Of a stretch of 64,000 bases of DNA, positions 36,790 to 46,905 are shown piece by piece (the first letter of the stretch is position 1; each line of letters starts with the position of its first letter). The translations under genes were made by a program, and so were the position numbers. The stretch comes from Camelimonas lactis (lineage in GTDB: Bacteria > Pseudomonadota > Alphaproteobacteria > Rhizobiales > Beijerinckiaceae). Under the pieces are notes generated by a model, which made no database searches, was not told the DNA's origin, and saw only the letters and a program-made list of their open reading frames with translations. Location of the stretch: NCBI RefSeq assembly GCF_004342915.1, contig NZ_SLWL01000013.1:62001-126000 (forward strand), written 5' to 3'.

Positions 36790-38210
36790 AAATTCGTCGC
36801 TCCGGTAGCTGGGCCCGATATGCTGGCTATGAGGGGCTCCCCATCCCTACGTTGCCCCAGGCGCAGAATGGCGTCCTGGATGTGGGGAGTGCCGGCGGGG
36901 CGGTTCAGATGTGCGTGCCCCATTACACGGACCATCGCAGCAACGACAGTTTCATTGTTCTGCTGGATGACGCGCCGGCCCCAACCGTGCCGCCGGCCCA
37001 CGTTGGCTTTAGGGAGAACATCACCCTCACGGTTCCAGCCTGGGCCTTCAGTAATGGCCGCCTGGCCCTGCGCTACGGCGTGACCGACGCCACCGGAAAC
37101 GGGGCGCTCTCCCCGTCAGCTGATATCGATGTGTCCGGGGCGACCGACGATTGGCTGGATCCGCCGTCGTTTCCCGATTTCGTCGCGGGCGTGGCGACCT
37201 GTCAGGAGATTGCCCGGGCTGGTGGCGTCGTGGTGCGGGCTCCGTGCGCTACCCTGGGGACAGGGGACAGCATCACCATCATGTGGGAGGGCTATAATAG
37301 CGTCTGGACACCCGTTCCTGAGGCAGCGCAAGTGCTGTTGTCCCGACAGTTGACGGCAGCCGATATTGCCGCCGGTTACATTGATGCGTTTGTCAAGATG
37401 ACCCACGTGCTGCCAACGGGCGATGGCGGCCATTGCTTGGCCCGCTATCGCGTCAATTACCTGGGGGGGAGGGATGAAACGGCGCGGGCAGCCATATCTG
37501 CGGCTATGGCGCAACCGTCAGACGGCGTTGGCGCCGTCGCGGGCGTGTCCCGCCCGGCCCAGTTGCTTCTGGACGCGGCGGAGCCCTTCATTCTCGCCAG
37601 CGCCACCTCCGACGCGCCGTTTCGCTCGCCTGACAGGCCTTACCTCGCGCCGGCCAACCGGGTCTGGGTTGCGACACAGCCCTTTCGCGCCATTACCCTG
37701 GCGGTCGACCAGGGCGTTGCCTTCGCTGCTAACGACAGCAGCGTGCTCAGCCTCTTCGCCGATGCTTCTGGCCTGGCGAGCGCTGATATCTATTACATGA
37801 ATGACAAGGGGGAGGAGACGAGGCAGATCGCGTGCAACGTCACGGTGGCTGACGATGCAGCGGTGGTCCTCCCGGTCCGTGTCGTCAGCAGGTTCGCGGG
37901 AGCCTATCTGGTCGATCAGACGAAATATACGGCTTATGGCTGCCGGGCGACGGCGATTGCTGGTGTCAACGATTTTTGCCAGATTTACGTCGTGCTGCCG
38001 TTCACCGTGGTGACCGTCAACGTGAGGGCGAGCGGCTCTGCGCTCGTGCGCGGCTACCTTTCCAGCGTGAAAAGCCTGACCCACGACGATAATACCTGCA
38101 CGATCAGTCTCACAGATGAGGTGGCGGAAACATCTATAATAATTCTTAGTGGTGAGAACTGTGATGCGGAAATCACGGTTCGCTTTGAAAGAACACCGTT
38201 CTCTGGTTAA
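36783..38210 (+). CDS. Ig-like-repeat protein with an unassigned conserved-looking block (475 aa)
   Basis: The ATG at 36783 has GGGAG ahead and lies inside the end of the previous gene. The protein has repeated beta-sandwich-like units: DSFIVLLDDAPAPTVPPAHV, then LTVPAWAFSNGRLALRYGVT, then ITIMWEGYNSVWTP with QVLLSRQLTAADIAAGYIDA and GGHCLARYRVN. Proteins with this kind of series occur beside RHS genes in Pseudomonas-type bacteria, as I recall, but I cannot name a family. No signal peptide. The last 150 residues differ in style and contain several Cys. Confidence 0.68.
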   Translation: MVKIRRSGSWARYAGYEGLPIPTLPQAQNGVLDVGSAGGAVQMCVPHYTDHRSNDSFIVLLDDAPAPTVPPAHVGFRENITLTVPAWAFSNGRLALRYGVTDATGNGALSPSADIDVSGATDDWLDPPSFPDFVAGVATCQEIARAGGVVVRAPCATLGTGDSITIMWEGYNSVWTPVPEAAQVLLSRQLTAADIAAGYIDAFVKMTHVLPTGDGGHCLARYRVNYLGGRDETARAAISAAMAQPSDGVGAVAGVSRPAQLLLDAAEPFILASATSDAPFRSPDRPYLAPANRVWVATQPFRAITLAVDQGVAFAANDSSVLSLFADASGLASADIYYMNDKGEETRQIACNVTVADDAAVVLPVRVVSRFAGAYLVDQTKYTAYGCRATAIAGVNDFCQIYVVLPFTVVTVNVRASGSALVRGYLSSVKSLTHDDNTCTISLTDEVAETSIIILSGENCDAEITVRFERTPFSG

Positions 38211-38267
38211 GGCCGATTTGTATTTATATTAAAATTTTCCCCGAAATGCATAATTGGAGCGCCGATA

Positions 38268-41200
38268 ATGACGGGACTGAAAGACGATACGAATCCGGAC
38301 GACGTCACCTGCAAAATCATATTGAACCCGATGCGAGCATTTGTAGGCACAGATATGCGCGCCTCTGGGACCATTTCACTGAACGGCCACGCGCAGCCGA
38401 ACGCCACGGGAACATTCACGCTTACTGCGGGCGCGGTTTTCGCCAAAACCCGTACAAATACCTGCAATGTAGAAGCTGACAGTACGGGTGTTGTGCCGCC
38501 GGAAAGATTCACATCCAGCACCGCTTGCGATGGCATGCTGACCTTCTCGAGTATCAATCCGCCTGGCGGCACGGACATGAAGCCATACAGTTTCATCCAG
38601 CAGGACGGCAAGGACGTGATGACGTTGACGGTGGAGCCGGAGGAGGCGCCCGCGGGGGGACTTATCCCCATTGCCGCCACGGCGACCATCACGGATAATG
38701 GCCTGACGTTCACCGACGCTTCCGTCGTATTTGAACTGGAAGGTTTGGATGCGGCATACTTCGCGGATGGCGACCCCGGCGCGAGAACCAAGGTGGTAAA
38801 GGTGAACGGTGACGGGCAAGCCATTGCCTACATTGTCGATAAGAAGGTGGAGAGCGGCAGGGTGACCGCCACGGGCACGCCCCCGCATCAGGCTGCAACC
38901 AGCAGTAAAGATATCGCATTCACCGCACCGCCGGACCTGGTCCTGGATCTGTCGCCAAGGACAGTGACATTCGAAGCCGCAGACACCGGTCAAACAATCA
39001 CCGTCAAGGTGACCGACGGACAAGGAAACGGCGTCAAGGCCAGTGTGGATCTGACAATCCACAGCAAGCTCGCCTATTTTGTTGGATACAACAGCAACAG
39101 CGCAACGGTGAAAACCAACACCGATGGCCTCGCCACGATAACCATCAATTCGTTCACCTGGTGCAGCGGCTCAGTGAGTGGCGATGCGACTGTGGGCAGC
39201 AGCAGTGCGACCGATCACATTGCTTTCGAAAGCAGGGTTCCAGCGGGCCTTAAGATTGGTATCGATAGTACCCAATATGCGACGCCATCGGACCCCGCAC
39301 ACTTCGACGGTCTTGATGTCACCTGGGTGAATGCCTCCGGCGGTCCAGCCACCCTCAACGGATCTGTGAAGATCGCGGCCAGATATGAACTGAATGCAAA
39401 ACCTTGGGCTGGCTATGGAGATATAGTCTTTTCCATTGATGGAAATCAATGTAAAGCTAAAATGTCGTCGAGTTATTCTGGGGAAGAGGCATATAAAGAA
39501 TTGACGCTTTCCGTCAAATACAATGATCCTCAGAGCAATTTTATCCCCCAAAATTATGCGCCGGCTACGGTTTATATGCAGGACGGTCACATCGAAGACG
39601 TCACCCTGACGATGACGCCAGGCCCCGGTGGTGGCGACGGCGACTCAGAGGCGACAATTAATTTCGGGTCGGCGTGGGCGTCAGGAAATGTGCAGGCATT
39701 AAACTTCATCGGTAGTTCAATTAACGTCGGTAGTATTTATAGAAATGGATTGCATCAAGCTGCTGTAGAAATCGTAATTGCATTGACGGATATTTTCGGT
39801 AAAGACCTGACAGCCGACAATCAGCCGGCGCTCAATGACGTCAAGGCGGCAATCAAGCTGGTGGATTATCCAACTGGCTTGGCCTATTCTATGGGGGGCG
39901 GCAGTAAAACAGGTCCGTTTTCATTCGTTGTCGTTGACACGAAGCCTAACATCTTCGAGAAGGAGATCCTCGGACAGGCAGGTGCGGATCTTGCCCTTCC
40001 TGTGGACCCTCCCACCAGGCGCGATGACCCGGAGTCTACAGTTGTCGATGGCAAAGCCACGCTCTATTACTATCTGACGTTCGCAGATGACGGCGCGATC
40101 ACGTCATCTGGTACGGAAGTAGGCCTGATAATGGATGCTGGCTATCCTTACAACGGCGCGGCGAAATACAAGTATACGAGCTCCACTGCTCGGCCCGAAT
40201 TTCCTCTCGTGATCAATTCGATTCCCAAGAAACTGTACACGAATCCGGCCATCGATCTGGTCCAGACCGTCACGTCGCAGCAGGATGCTTCCACCAGAAA
40301 CGATGGGCCCTATAATTACAATGGCGACGATACACCCCAGAACTATCAGCGCCGCTGGGACATGACCGTGTCATTGCCTTCGGGCTCTACGCTGTTTGGC
40401 GCTTTCATGCCCACGGACCTTGATATTGATCCCGATGTGGAGATGCCCCGTTCAACGGAAGATTGCGTATACTATGACGTAAAATGGGGAGGCTATCAAA
40501 TAAAGGCATATTTTTTTCAGGACAATAATTATTATGTTTCAAACGATGACTACAAGAATAACAAGCTGGGTCGCCCGGCCAAAGTGGAGACGCCCGCAAC
40601 GCAGAGCATGACGCTTGATGGCGTGACCTGGGGCCTGACGGCCCCATCCTTTGGTGCTGGTTAGATCGGCATAACTGTTGTTGCGGGTTTTGGCGACCTG
40701 GGCAAGTCAGCCAACAAATGGAAGTCATGGAAACTCAAATTGGTAGATATCTATGGCAATATCAGCAGGGAATTCGTGCTCAACCTGAATTTGCCACAGC
40801 CGGGCGCATTGCTGAGCACCCTGAACGGCAGTACACAGACGTGGCAGCCGGTTGTTGCCACCGTGTCCGGCGCTGCGCCGGATGTTGTAACCACCGCGGG
40901 GGTCCAGTTCAGTCGTCTGGCGACGAAAGACGATGACAAGAATCCTAAAGACGACGACAACGCTCCTGGTAATCCAATTCAGAATATGTACTGGAAGGAT
41001 CCCGCTGGTGACCGGGGCATAATCGGCGGTGTTCCTCTGACGGCTGTGAGCTCGAACGACCGGTGGACGATCACGCAGGTGAATGCCTTCGCGTCTGACG
41101 GTAATTCGAATAACAGTAAGAGATACAGGATGTCGGCGGTCTTTAACGGCACGGCATATTACACTTCGAGCTCGGGTTCAGTTGCTACCAGCGAACATTA

Positions 41201-41474
41201 TTATCCGGTTATTGGCGTCACGGACGTGAATGCGGCGGCCTATATCCAGCTAAAGCCATACTGGAACTGCGGAGCAGTCATGATATTTGCGGCGAAAGAT
41301 GGGAATACGCCGACCGATGGAACCTCATGGCAATGGAGCAGCGCCGAGGGGATGAGTACCATCAACGTGTTGGTGCTTGCCTACCAGTATGGCTCGGCAT
41401 CGAACATGGGCCTCTGGGCGCTCGATGTGGAGGGGCAGGCGCACACGAGCGTCCCCCCGCCGCCAAACCAGTGA
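38268..41474 (+). pseudogene. Large Ig-like protein gene interrupted by an in-frame amber codon
   Basis: The ATG at 38268 follows GGAG. The frame runs 798 codons to a TAG at 40662-40664, then stays open in the same frame (IGITVVAGFGDLGKSANKW and on) to 41474, 1069 codons in all. The part after the TAG carries KLVDIYGNISREFVLNLNLP, which matches the DDFGNTYEFHLPADT segment of the paralogue at 26169-29010, so it belongs to the same protein. The N-terminal half has Ig/Big-1-like units (TVKVTDGQGNGVKASVDL, VKTNTDGLATITI). The middle carries SIYRNGLHQA, ATLYYYLTF and NYQRRWDMTV. No signal peptide. It may be a recent nonsense mutation, suppressed readthrough, or a sequencing error. If the stop is respected, a truncated 798-aa product is made. 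Confidence 0.78.
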
Positions 41475-41497
41475 CGCAGTTTTCGGCGTCGACGTCC

Positions 41498-41535
41498 AAA
41501 AAAAAATGCGCGACGGGCCATGCCCGTCGCGCATT
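41498..41535 (-). terminator. Strong terminator of the acyl-CoA dehydrogenase gene
   Basis: A perfect 13-bp stem (41505-41517 with 41523-41535) with a 5-base loop, followed leftwards by a run of nine T on the minus strand (41498-41506). It marks the right edge of the AT-rich island. Confidence 0.88.
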
Positions 41536-41579
41536 GGCGTTGCGCACATCAGATTCAAATACTGGCGCTGCCCTGGTCG

Positions 41580-42803
41580 TTACCTTCCGGCGTTGACGTA
41601 CTCCTGAATTTTCAGCTTCCCGAGCTGTGACATGTGCACCTCGTCCGGGCCGTCGGCGATGCGCAGGAAGCGGTTCAGCGTGAAGAAATAGGCCAGCGGG
41701 GTGTCGTCGCTGACGCCCATGCCGCCGTGGGCCTGGATGGCGCGGTCGATCACCGTCTGCGCCATTTGCGGCGCGATGATCTTGATGGCGCCGATCAGGT
41801 CCTTCGCCACCTTGTTGCCGTAGCGATCCATGTGATCCGCCGCCTTCAGGGTCAGCAGGCGGGCCATCTCGATCTCGCAATAGGAGCGGGCCACGTCCTG
41901 GCGGATCGAGCTCTGGTCGGCCAGCTTCCTGCCGAAAGCGACGCGGCTGTCGACGCGATTGGCCATGATCTCCAGGGCGCGCTGGGCCTGGCCGATCGAA
42001 CGCATGCAGTGGTGGATGCGGCCCGGGCCAAGGCGCCCCTGGGCGATCTCGAAGCCCTTGCCTTCGCCCATGATGATGTTCGATTTCGGAATCCGCACGT
42101 TCTCAAGCCGCAGCTCCGCCTCGCCGCCCGGCGAATGCAGGCTGCCGAACACGGTGGTGGTGCGCACGATGTGCACGCCGGGCGTGTCGCGCGGAATGAT
42201 CACCGTGGACTGCTGCTGGTGGCGCGGATTTTCCGGGTTGGTCTTGCCCATCAACAGCAGCAGCTTGCAGCGTGGGTCCATGATGCCCGAGATCCACCAC
42301 TTGCGGCCATCGATGACGTAATCGTCGCCGTCGGAGCGGATTTCCGTCTCGATATTGGTGGCGTCGGAGGAGGCGACCTGCGGCTCGGTCATCAGATAGG
42401 CCGAACGGATGTCGCCGTTCAGCAGCGGCGTCAGCCACTGGTCCTTCTGCGCCTGCGTGCCGAATTTGGCCAGCACCTCCATGTTGCCGGTGTCGGGCGC
42501 GGCGCAGTTGAACACCTCGGACGACCATGGAACGCGGCCCATGATCTCGGCCAGCGGCGCATACTCCAGGTTGGAGAGGCCGGGGGAGTATTCGCCGTAT
42601 TCATGCGGCAGGAACAGGTTCCACAGGCCTTCGGCCTTCGCCTTTTCCTTCAGCTCGTCCAGCTTCGGCCAGTGCTTCCACAGATTGTCGGGATTGCGCA
42701 CAAAGGCGTGATGGTCGTGCTCGTTCGGATAGATGTGCGCGTCCATGAACTTCTCAAGTTTGGCCTTGAGTTCGCGGACCTTCTGGGTAGGTTCGAAATC
42801 CAT
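41580..42803 (-). CDS. Acyl-CoA dehydrogenase family protein
   Basis: A 407-aa FAD enzyme. The ATG at 42803 has AGGAG seven bases ahead; the longer frame adds 41 Pro/Arg-rich residues. Family stretches: [33 protein letters not shown] (the YxMTEP-like FAD/substrate signature), [42 protein letters not shown] and [16 protein letters not shown] near the C-terminus. It most resembles the ACAD10/11-like group used for longer or branched acyl-CoA substrates in beta-oxidation. Substrate chain length cannot be read. A strong terminator follows. No electron-transfer or hydratase partner adjoins it. Confidence 0.93.
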   Translation of the reverse strand: MDFEPTQKVRELKAKLEKFMDAHIYPNEHDHHAFVRNPDNLWKHWPKLDELKEKAKAEGLWNLFLPHEYGEYSPGLSNLEYAPLAEIMGRVPWSSEVFNCAAPDTGNMEVLAKFGTQAQKDQWLTPLLNGDIRSAYLMTEPQVASSDATNIETEIRSDGDDYVIDGRKWWISGIMDPRCKLLLLMGKTNPENPRHQQQSTVIIPRDTPGVHIVRTTTVFGSLHSPGGEAELRLENVRIPKSNIIMGEGKGFEIAQGRLGPGRIHHCMRSIGQAQRALEIMANRVDSRVAFGRKLADQSSIRQDVARSYCEIEMARLLTLKAADHMDRYGNKVAKDLIGAIKIIAPQMAQTVIDRAIQAHGGMGVSDDTPLAYFFTLNRFLRIADGPDEVHMSQLGKLKIQEYVNAGR

Positions 42804-43413
42804 GCTGGGCTCCTGTTGTGCGGCGCGCGATCCTGTCGGTTCAGGATGCGCGCCGGCCTGACGGGGCGCCCCGTCGCCGGTCCAGTGACCTCGTCGCCAG
42901 GGCGCCTGTGAAAATCCGGGGCGCATTTCCGGCGGCGGGCGCCGTCGCCCGTGGAAACCGCTCCTTCAGGAGGAAATATGCCGGCTCAACATGACAGCCT
43001 GCCCATCGGCGCGCCCGCCGCAACGCCCGGCGCGGCGTCGCAGGCGATCCCTGACGCAGGCGCAAGGGCGCCTCACGCCCGGGGCAGGCCCGGCGGCGTT
43101 TGCGCTTTCAGGGCGCGATACGTCAGCGTCTTCGCGTCCAGGCCTGAAAAGGCGCGGCCGTTCGCCCGCCCGGCCAGCGGGACGGACGCGGGACATGACG
43201 ACATGTCGGATTGAGGGCTTGAGGATGGCGCCGGGACCATGGGCGGGAACATCGTTCTGTTGCGACGTCTTCCGCGTGGCATGGTCCCGGCCGCCGCCGT
43301 CCTTGAGACGTTTTCTCCCTGTATGGGCAGATATATCGCAAGCTTCAGCAGCGCCGTCCAATTGGCAATTTTTCCATAAACAAGCGGTTTTGGTTATGGA
43401 TCTGCGGCGTTTG
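42804..43413. other. 610-bp intergenic region upstream of the acyl-CoA dehydrogenase
   Basis: This gap lies between two leftward genes. The only candidate gene is a weak 78-codon rightward frame (42978-43214), listed separately. The stretch 43215-43413 holds nothing I can support; an AT-rich patch near 43355-43400 sits just past the yhaN stop. Confidence 0.4.
42978..43214 (+). CDS. Possible small protein, 78 aa (doubtful)
   Basis: AGGAGG lies only four bases before the ATG at 42978, which is the only reason to list it. The product is rich in Ala, Arg, Pro and Gly, has no signal, membrane segment or recognisable fold, and is codon-biased as expected of any frame in this GC-rich DNA. It may be chance. 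Confidence 0.22.
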   Translation: MPAQHDSLPIGAPAATPGAASQAIPDAGARAPHARGRPGGVCAFRARYVSVFASRPEKARPFARPASGTDAGHDDMSD

Positions 43414-46400
43414 TCAGGCGGAAAGTACGTGCAACATGGCGTCCGGGCAGCGTTGGGCCACCATGTCGCATAGGTGGCGATGATGGGTGAAATAGATCAC
43501 CTGGGCCTGTCCCGCCATGTCCGCGAACAGGTCAAGCGTGGCGGCGGCGCGCGCGTCGTCAAAGGTTTCCAGCACGTCGTCGGCCACAAATGGCGGCGGC
43601 GTGCGCCCGGCGGCGAAATCATGGAAGGCGGCGATGCGCAGGGCGAGGTAAAGCTGGAACCGGGCGCCCTTGGACAGTTTCTCCACCTCCTTCGGCCGGT
43701 TCTCCCCATCCACGGCGACCAGCGCCTCGCCAGATGCGCCAGGTTGCGCCGTCAGGCCCGCCCAGGCGCCGCAGCTCATCTGGCTGAAGGCTTCGGAGGC
43801 GCGGCGCAGCAGGGAGCTGCGATGATTGTCACGCCAGGCCGACAGCGCCAGTTCGGTGGCGGCGACGCCGAGCCGCAGCTTGAGATAGCCGCGCGCCTTC
43901 TCGGCGATGTCCAGCAGCACCGTCTGGCGGTGGGTTTCCAGTTGGGCCGCAGCGGCGTCGGAGCCAATGTCGGCGATGGCTTTTTCCAGCCGGCGGCGCT
44001 CGGCGTGCAACTCCAGCACGTGGGCGTGCGCCGCGTCGATCGCCGCCGCCAGCGTGGCGGCTTCCGCCTGCAGCGCGCCGCGATCAGCCCCGGCAAGCTG
44101 GCGGTCGGCGTCGTCGATGGTCGCCGCCCCGGTGAATTGCAGGATCTGCTGTTCCAGCTCGCCGATCTGCGCCAGCGCCTCACGGCGTTTCTGCGCCGCC
44201 GCCAGGACCTGCTGCGCCTCCGTTAGCGTTTCCACGCGAAAATGGCTGGTGATGCGGGCGGCTTCCGCTTGCAGCAGCGCCGCCTGCTGGCCAAGCTGTT
44301 GCAGCCGTTCCCGCACGTCTGCCTGCTCGTTCTGAATGTCCTGACGGCGTCGCAGCGTTTCGGCCGCCGCCGCCGCGCGGGCCTGCAGGCGTTGATACAG
44401 CGCCAGCGCCTCGCCGCTGGCGTCTGCCGTTCCATCGGTCGCGGCGTGTCGTTGCGCCAGCGCCAGCACCGCGTCGGCGAAATTTCGCCGGTCCCGCTCC
44501 ATTTTGTCGATGCGGCTGGCGAGGTCCTGGCGCCTGCCCAGCGTCGCCTCAAGCTGGGGCAGCACGTCAAGCGCCGCCCGCACCTGCGCCGGCGTTGGCG
44601 GTGGGCGCAAATCGCCCAGCCAGCAGGCGCCGCAGGCTTCAGCCCATGCGCCCTGCCAGGCGCTGGCGGCGGTTTCCACCCGCTCCAGCGCCCGCTTGCG
44701 GTGCTGGCGTTCCCGCGCCGTTCGCTGCCGCTCCTCGCGCTGGCGCCGGCTGGCGTCGGCGGCGGCGCGCAGCCGGTCCGCCGTGGCGATCAGGGCGGCG
44801 AGGCTGTCGCCATCGTCCATGACGCCGGCCTGGCCAAGCAGGGCGCGCAGCTCAGCCGCCGCCTCGTCACGCAATGCGGTGGTTTCGGCCAATTGCTGCT
44901 GCCTGGCCAGCAGCGGCTCCCAGGCATCCAGGGCGCGTTGGCGGCGCTGCAGCCAGTCGGTCAGGGCGTCCGGCGCGTCGAGCGCCGCCAGTTCCGGCGA
45001 CAGCGCGCCGGCGACCGCCCCGGTCTGCTGGCGCAGTTCGCATATCCGGGTTTCCGCCTCGCCCAGCCGGGCCGCCAGTTGCGCCAGACGCTGTTCGATC
45101 TGCGCCTGCTGCTGCCGCAACTGCACCGCCTGCAACAGCTCCTTTTGCCGGGTGAGGCGGGTTTCGGCCACCATGTCGTCGTGGCGCATGGCCGCTTCGA
45201 AAGCGTCGGCGCTGGCCGCGTCCAGCGTCAGCCGGTGCGCGGCCCACGCCTGTTCGCGCCTGGCGCGCGCCCCGGCCGCGCCGGCTTCGTCCACCGCGCC
45301 GGTGACCTTGGCCAGACCGGCCAGTTCGGCCAGCGTCTCGTCGCGCCTGGCCCGCTGGCCGTCGATGACCTGGTTGAGATGGTCGCGGGCGCGCAGCGCT
45401 TCGGTCAGGTCCCGGCTGAGCGCTTCCAGAAGGGAGCCCGCCGGCGCCGCCATGGCCGCCAGCGCGCCTGCGTCGCCCCGCCATGGGGCGAGGAGTTGCA
45501 GGCGCTGGTCAAGCCGGGCGCTGGCGTCGGCGGCGTCGCGCCGCTGCGCCGCCAGCCGCCGGTCGAAACCCTGCTGGCGGGCATGGTCGGCGGCGGCGGC
45601 AAGCCGGGCCAGCCACTCCCCGTCCATGGCCGCCGTGTCCGCCGTGATCGCTGGCATGTCCGTCAGGCCAGTTTCCGCCTGCTCCAGCGCCGCCTGCGCG
45701 TCGGCGTATTCGCGCCGGGCGTCCTGCAACTGTGCGTCGATCACCGCGCGGCGGTCGATCAGCTCGCGGAGGGTGATGACCAGCCGCCCTGGCAACAGCA
45801 GGCCGGCGGCGTCCTCATCCGTTGGCCGCTCCAGTTGGCGCAACAGCGCCGCTGTGTCCTGGGCGCAGGTTTCCAGATCCTGCCGCCGGTTGGGCAGGCT
45901 GCGCGACACCGAGACATATTGCGCGTGCGCCCCGTCGAGCGCCGGCAGTTCCGCGCCGAGCCGCAGGCCGGCTTCGTCTGGTGAAAGCGCGGCGAGGCGC
46001 TGCGTCAGCTCTTCATCCCGCTGGCCGAGCGCGCGCAGGCTCGCCTGCACCCGGGCCTCCCCGATCACCAGTTCGCCAGCCCTGTCGGCCCAGGCCGCGG
46101 GCGCTTCGGGATGCTCGGGAAGTTCGGCCAGCCTGGCGCGCTGCGCCGCCAGCCGCGGCGCCAGATCCAGCGCCGCCAGAACGCCGCGGATGTCGTCGCT
46201 GCGGCGCCGGAGCTGCCCCTGGTTTGTGGTGGCGGCTTCATAGCTGGTCAGGCAGCGCTCAAGCTCGGTGCGCAGCGTTGCGTGGCGCGAGGCGATGACG
46301 TCGATCGCGTCCCGTTGCTGGCGCAACTCAGCCAGTTCGTTCTTCAGTCTGGCCAGTTCGGTGTTGCGCCCGCGCGGTTTCCAGAAGGCGTCGGCCCGGG

Positions 46401-46905
46401 CGCGCAGGTCGCCGAGCGCGCCGGAGAGCGCGCCAAGCCCGGCGCTGGCGGAAAACAGCATCTCGCCCAGCTGCCCCTTGCTGGCGATGGCCTCCTTGCC
46501 GCCGGCTTCCAGCGCGTCGGCGTCCAGGGAGAACATGTTGGCGTAAGCGGCGCGGCCAAGTCCGCCCATGGCCTCTGCCAGCGCGTCGTCCGGCACCGGG
46601 TGGCCGTCAGCGTCGAGCAGGCTGTTTTTGGCCCGCTTCACCCGCACATACTCACGCGCGCCGTCGGCGAGCCCCAGCCGCGCGCCCACGCGCATCAGCT
46701 CGTAGCCGTGCTGGAAGGCATAGGGCGTGTTTGGCGCCATGCCGTAGAGCAGGTCGAGCCAGGCGTTCAGCGCTGTGGTTTTGCCGGCCTCGTTGGGGCC
46801 AAGCACAATGTGCAGGTCAGGTTTGCCGGGGCGGGCCGGGCCAAAGTCCAGCGTCTGGTCCGTGAACCTGCCATAGCGGGTCAGATCGAGCCGTTCGATG
46901 CGCAT
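43414..46905 (-). CDS. yhaN: YhaN-like SbcC/SMC-type ATPase
   Basis: A 1163-aa ATPase. The N-terminus (RIERLDLTRYGRF, Walker A GPNEAGKTTALNAW) and C-terminus (FVADDVLETFDDARAAATL, Walker B-like; signature region SKGARFQLYLALRIAAF) form an ABC-type head. The middle, about residues 170-1000, is a long coiled coil rich in Gln, Arg, Ala and Leu. This is the SbcC/Rad50 architecture; the family is YhaN, partner of the nuclease YhaO/SbcD-like encoded immediately upstream. The start codon overlaps the partner's stop (TAATG), so production is coupled. The complex should process DNA ends or hairpins. Confidence 0.9.
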   Translation of the reverse strand: MRIERLDLTRYGRFTDQTLDFGPARPGKPDLHIVLGPNEAGKTTALNAWLDLLYGMAPNTPYAFQHGYELMRVGARLGLADGAREYVRVKRAKNSLLDADGHPVPDDALAEAMGGLGRAAYANMFSLDADALEAGGKEAIASKGQLGEMLFSASAGLGALSGALGDLRARADAFWKPRGRNTELARLKNELAELRQQRDAIDVIASRHATLRTELERCLTSYEAATTNQGQLRRRSDDIRGVLAALDLAPRLAAQRARLAELPEHPEAPAAWADRAGELVIGEARVQASLRALGQRDEELTQRLAALSPDEAGLRLGAELPALDGAHAQYVSVSRSLPNRRQDLETCAQDTAALLRQLERPTDEDAAGLLLPGRLVITLRELIDRRAVIDAQLQDARREYADAQAALEQAETGLTDMPAITADTAAMDGEWLARLAAAADHARQQGFDRRLAAQRRDAADASARLDQRLQLLAPWRGDAGALAAMAAPAGSLLEALSRDLTEALRARDHLNQVIDGQRARRDETLAELAGLAKVTGAVDEAGAAGARARREQAWAAHRLTLDAASADAFEAAMRHDDMVAETRLTRQKELLQAVQLRQQQAQIEQRLAQLAARLGEAETRICELRQQTGAVAGALSPELAALDAPDALTDWLQRRQRALDAWEPLLARQQQLAETTALRDEAAAELRALLGQAGVMDDGDSLAALIATADRLRAAADASRRQREERQRTARERQHRKRALERVETAASAWQGAWAEACGACWLGDLRPPPTPAQVRAALDVLPQLEATLGRRQDLASRIDKMERDRRNFADAVLALAQRHAATDGTADASGEALALYQRLQARAAAAAETLRRRQDIQNEQADVRERLQQLGQQAALLQAEAARITSHFRVETLTEAQQVLAAAQKRREALAQIGELEQQILQFTGAATIDDADRQLAGADRGALQAEAATLAAAIDAAHAHVLELHAERRRLEKAIADIGSDAAAAQLETHRQTVLLDIAEKARGYLKLRLGVAATELALSAWRDNHRSSLLRRASEAFSQMSCGAWAGLTAQPGASGEALVAVDGENRPKEVEKLSKGARFQLYLALRIAAFHDFAAGRTPPPFVADDVLETFDDARAAATLDLFADMAGQAQVIYFTHHRHLCDMVAQRCPDAMLHVLSA

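Larger units (their letters stand above)
26031..41497. other. AT-richer RHS/Ig-like protein island
   Basis: Sequence between the exonuclease and the acyl-CoA dehydrogenase terminator is visibly lower in G+C, with long A/T runs in its intergenic parts, and encodes only large repetitive or Ig-like proteins. Layout: RHS gene and an Ig-like gene leftward; four genes rightward, divergent from about 34174-34350. No integrase, transposase, tRNA or flanking direct repeat was seen, so the transfer mechanism is unclear. Horizontal acquisition is inferred from composition and content. Confidence 0.7.

Noticed and set aside
36082-38210. One gene split by a frameshift
   Set aside because: The second gene has its own GGGAG and a natural N-terminus, and the first ends naturally; overlap is better explained by coupling.
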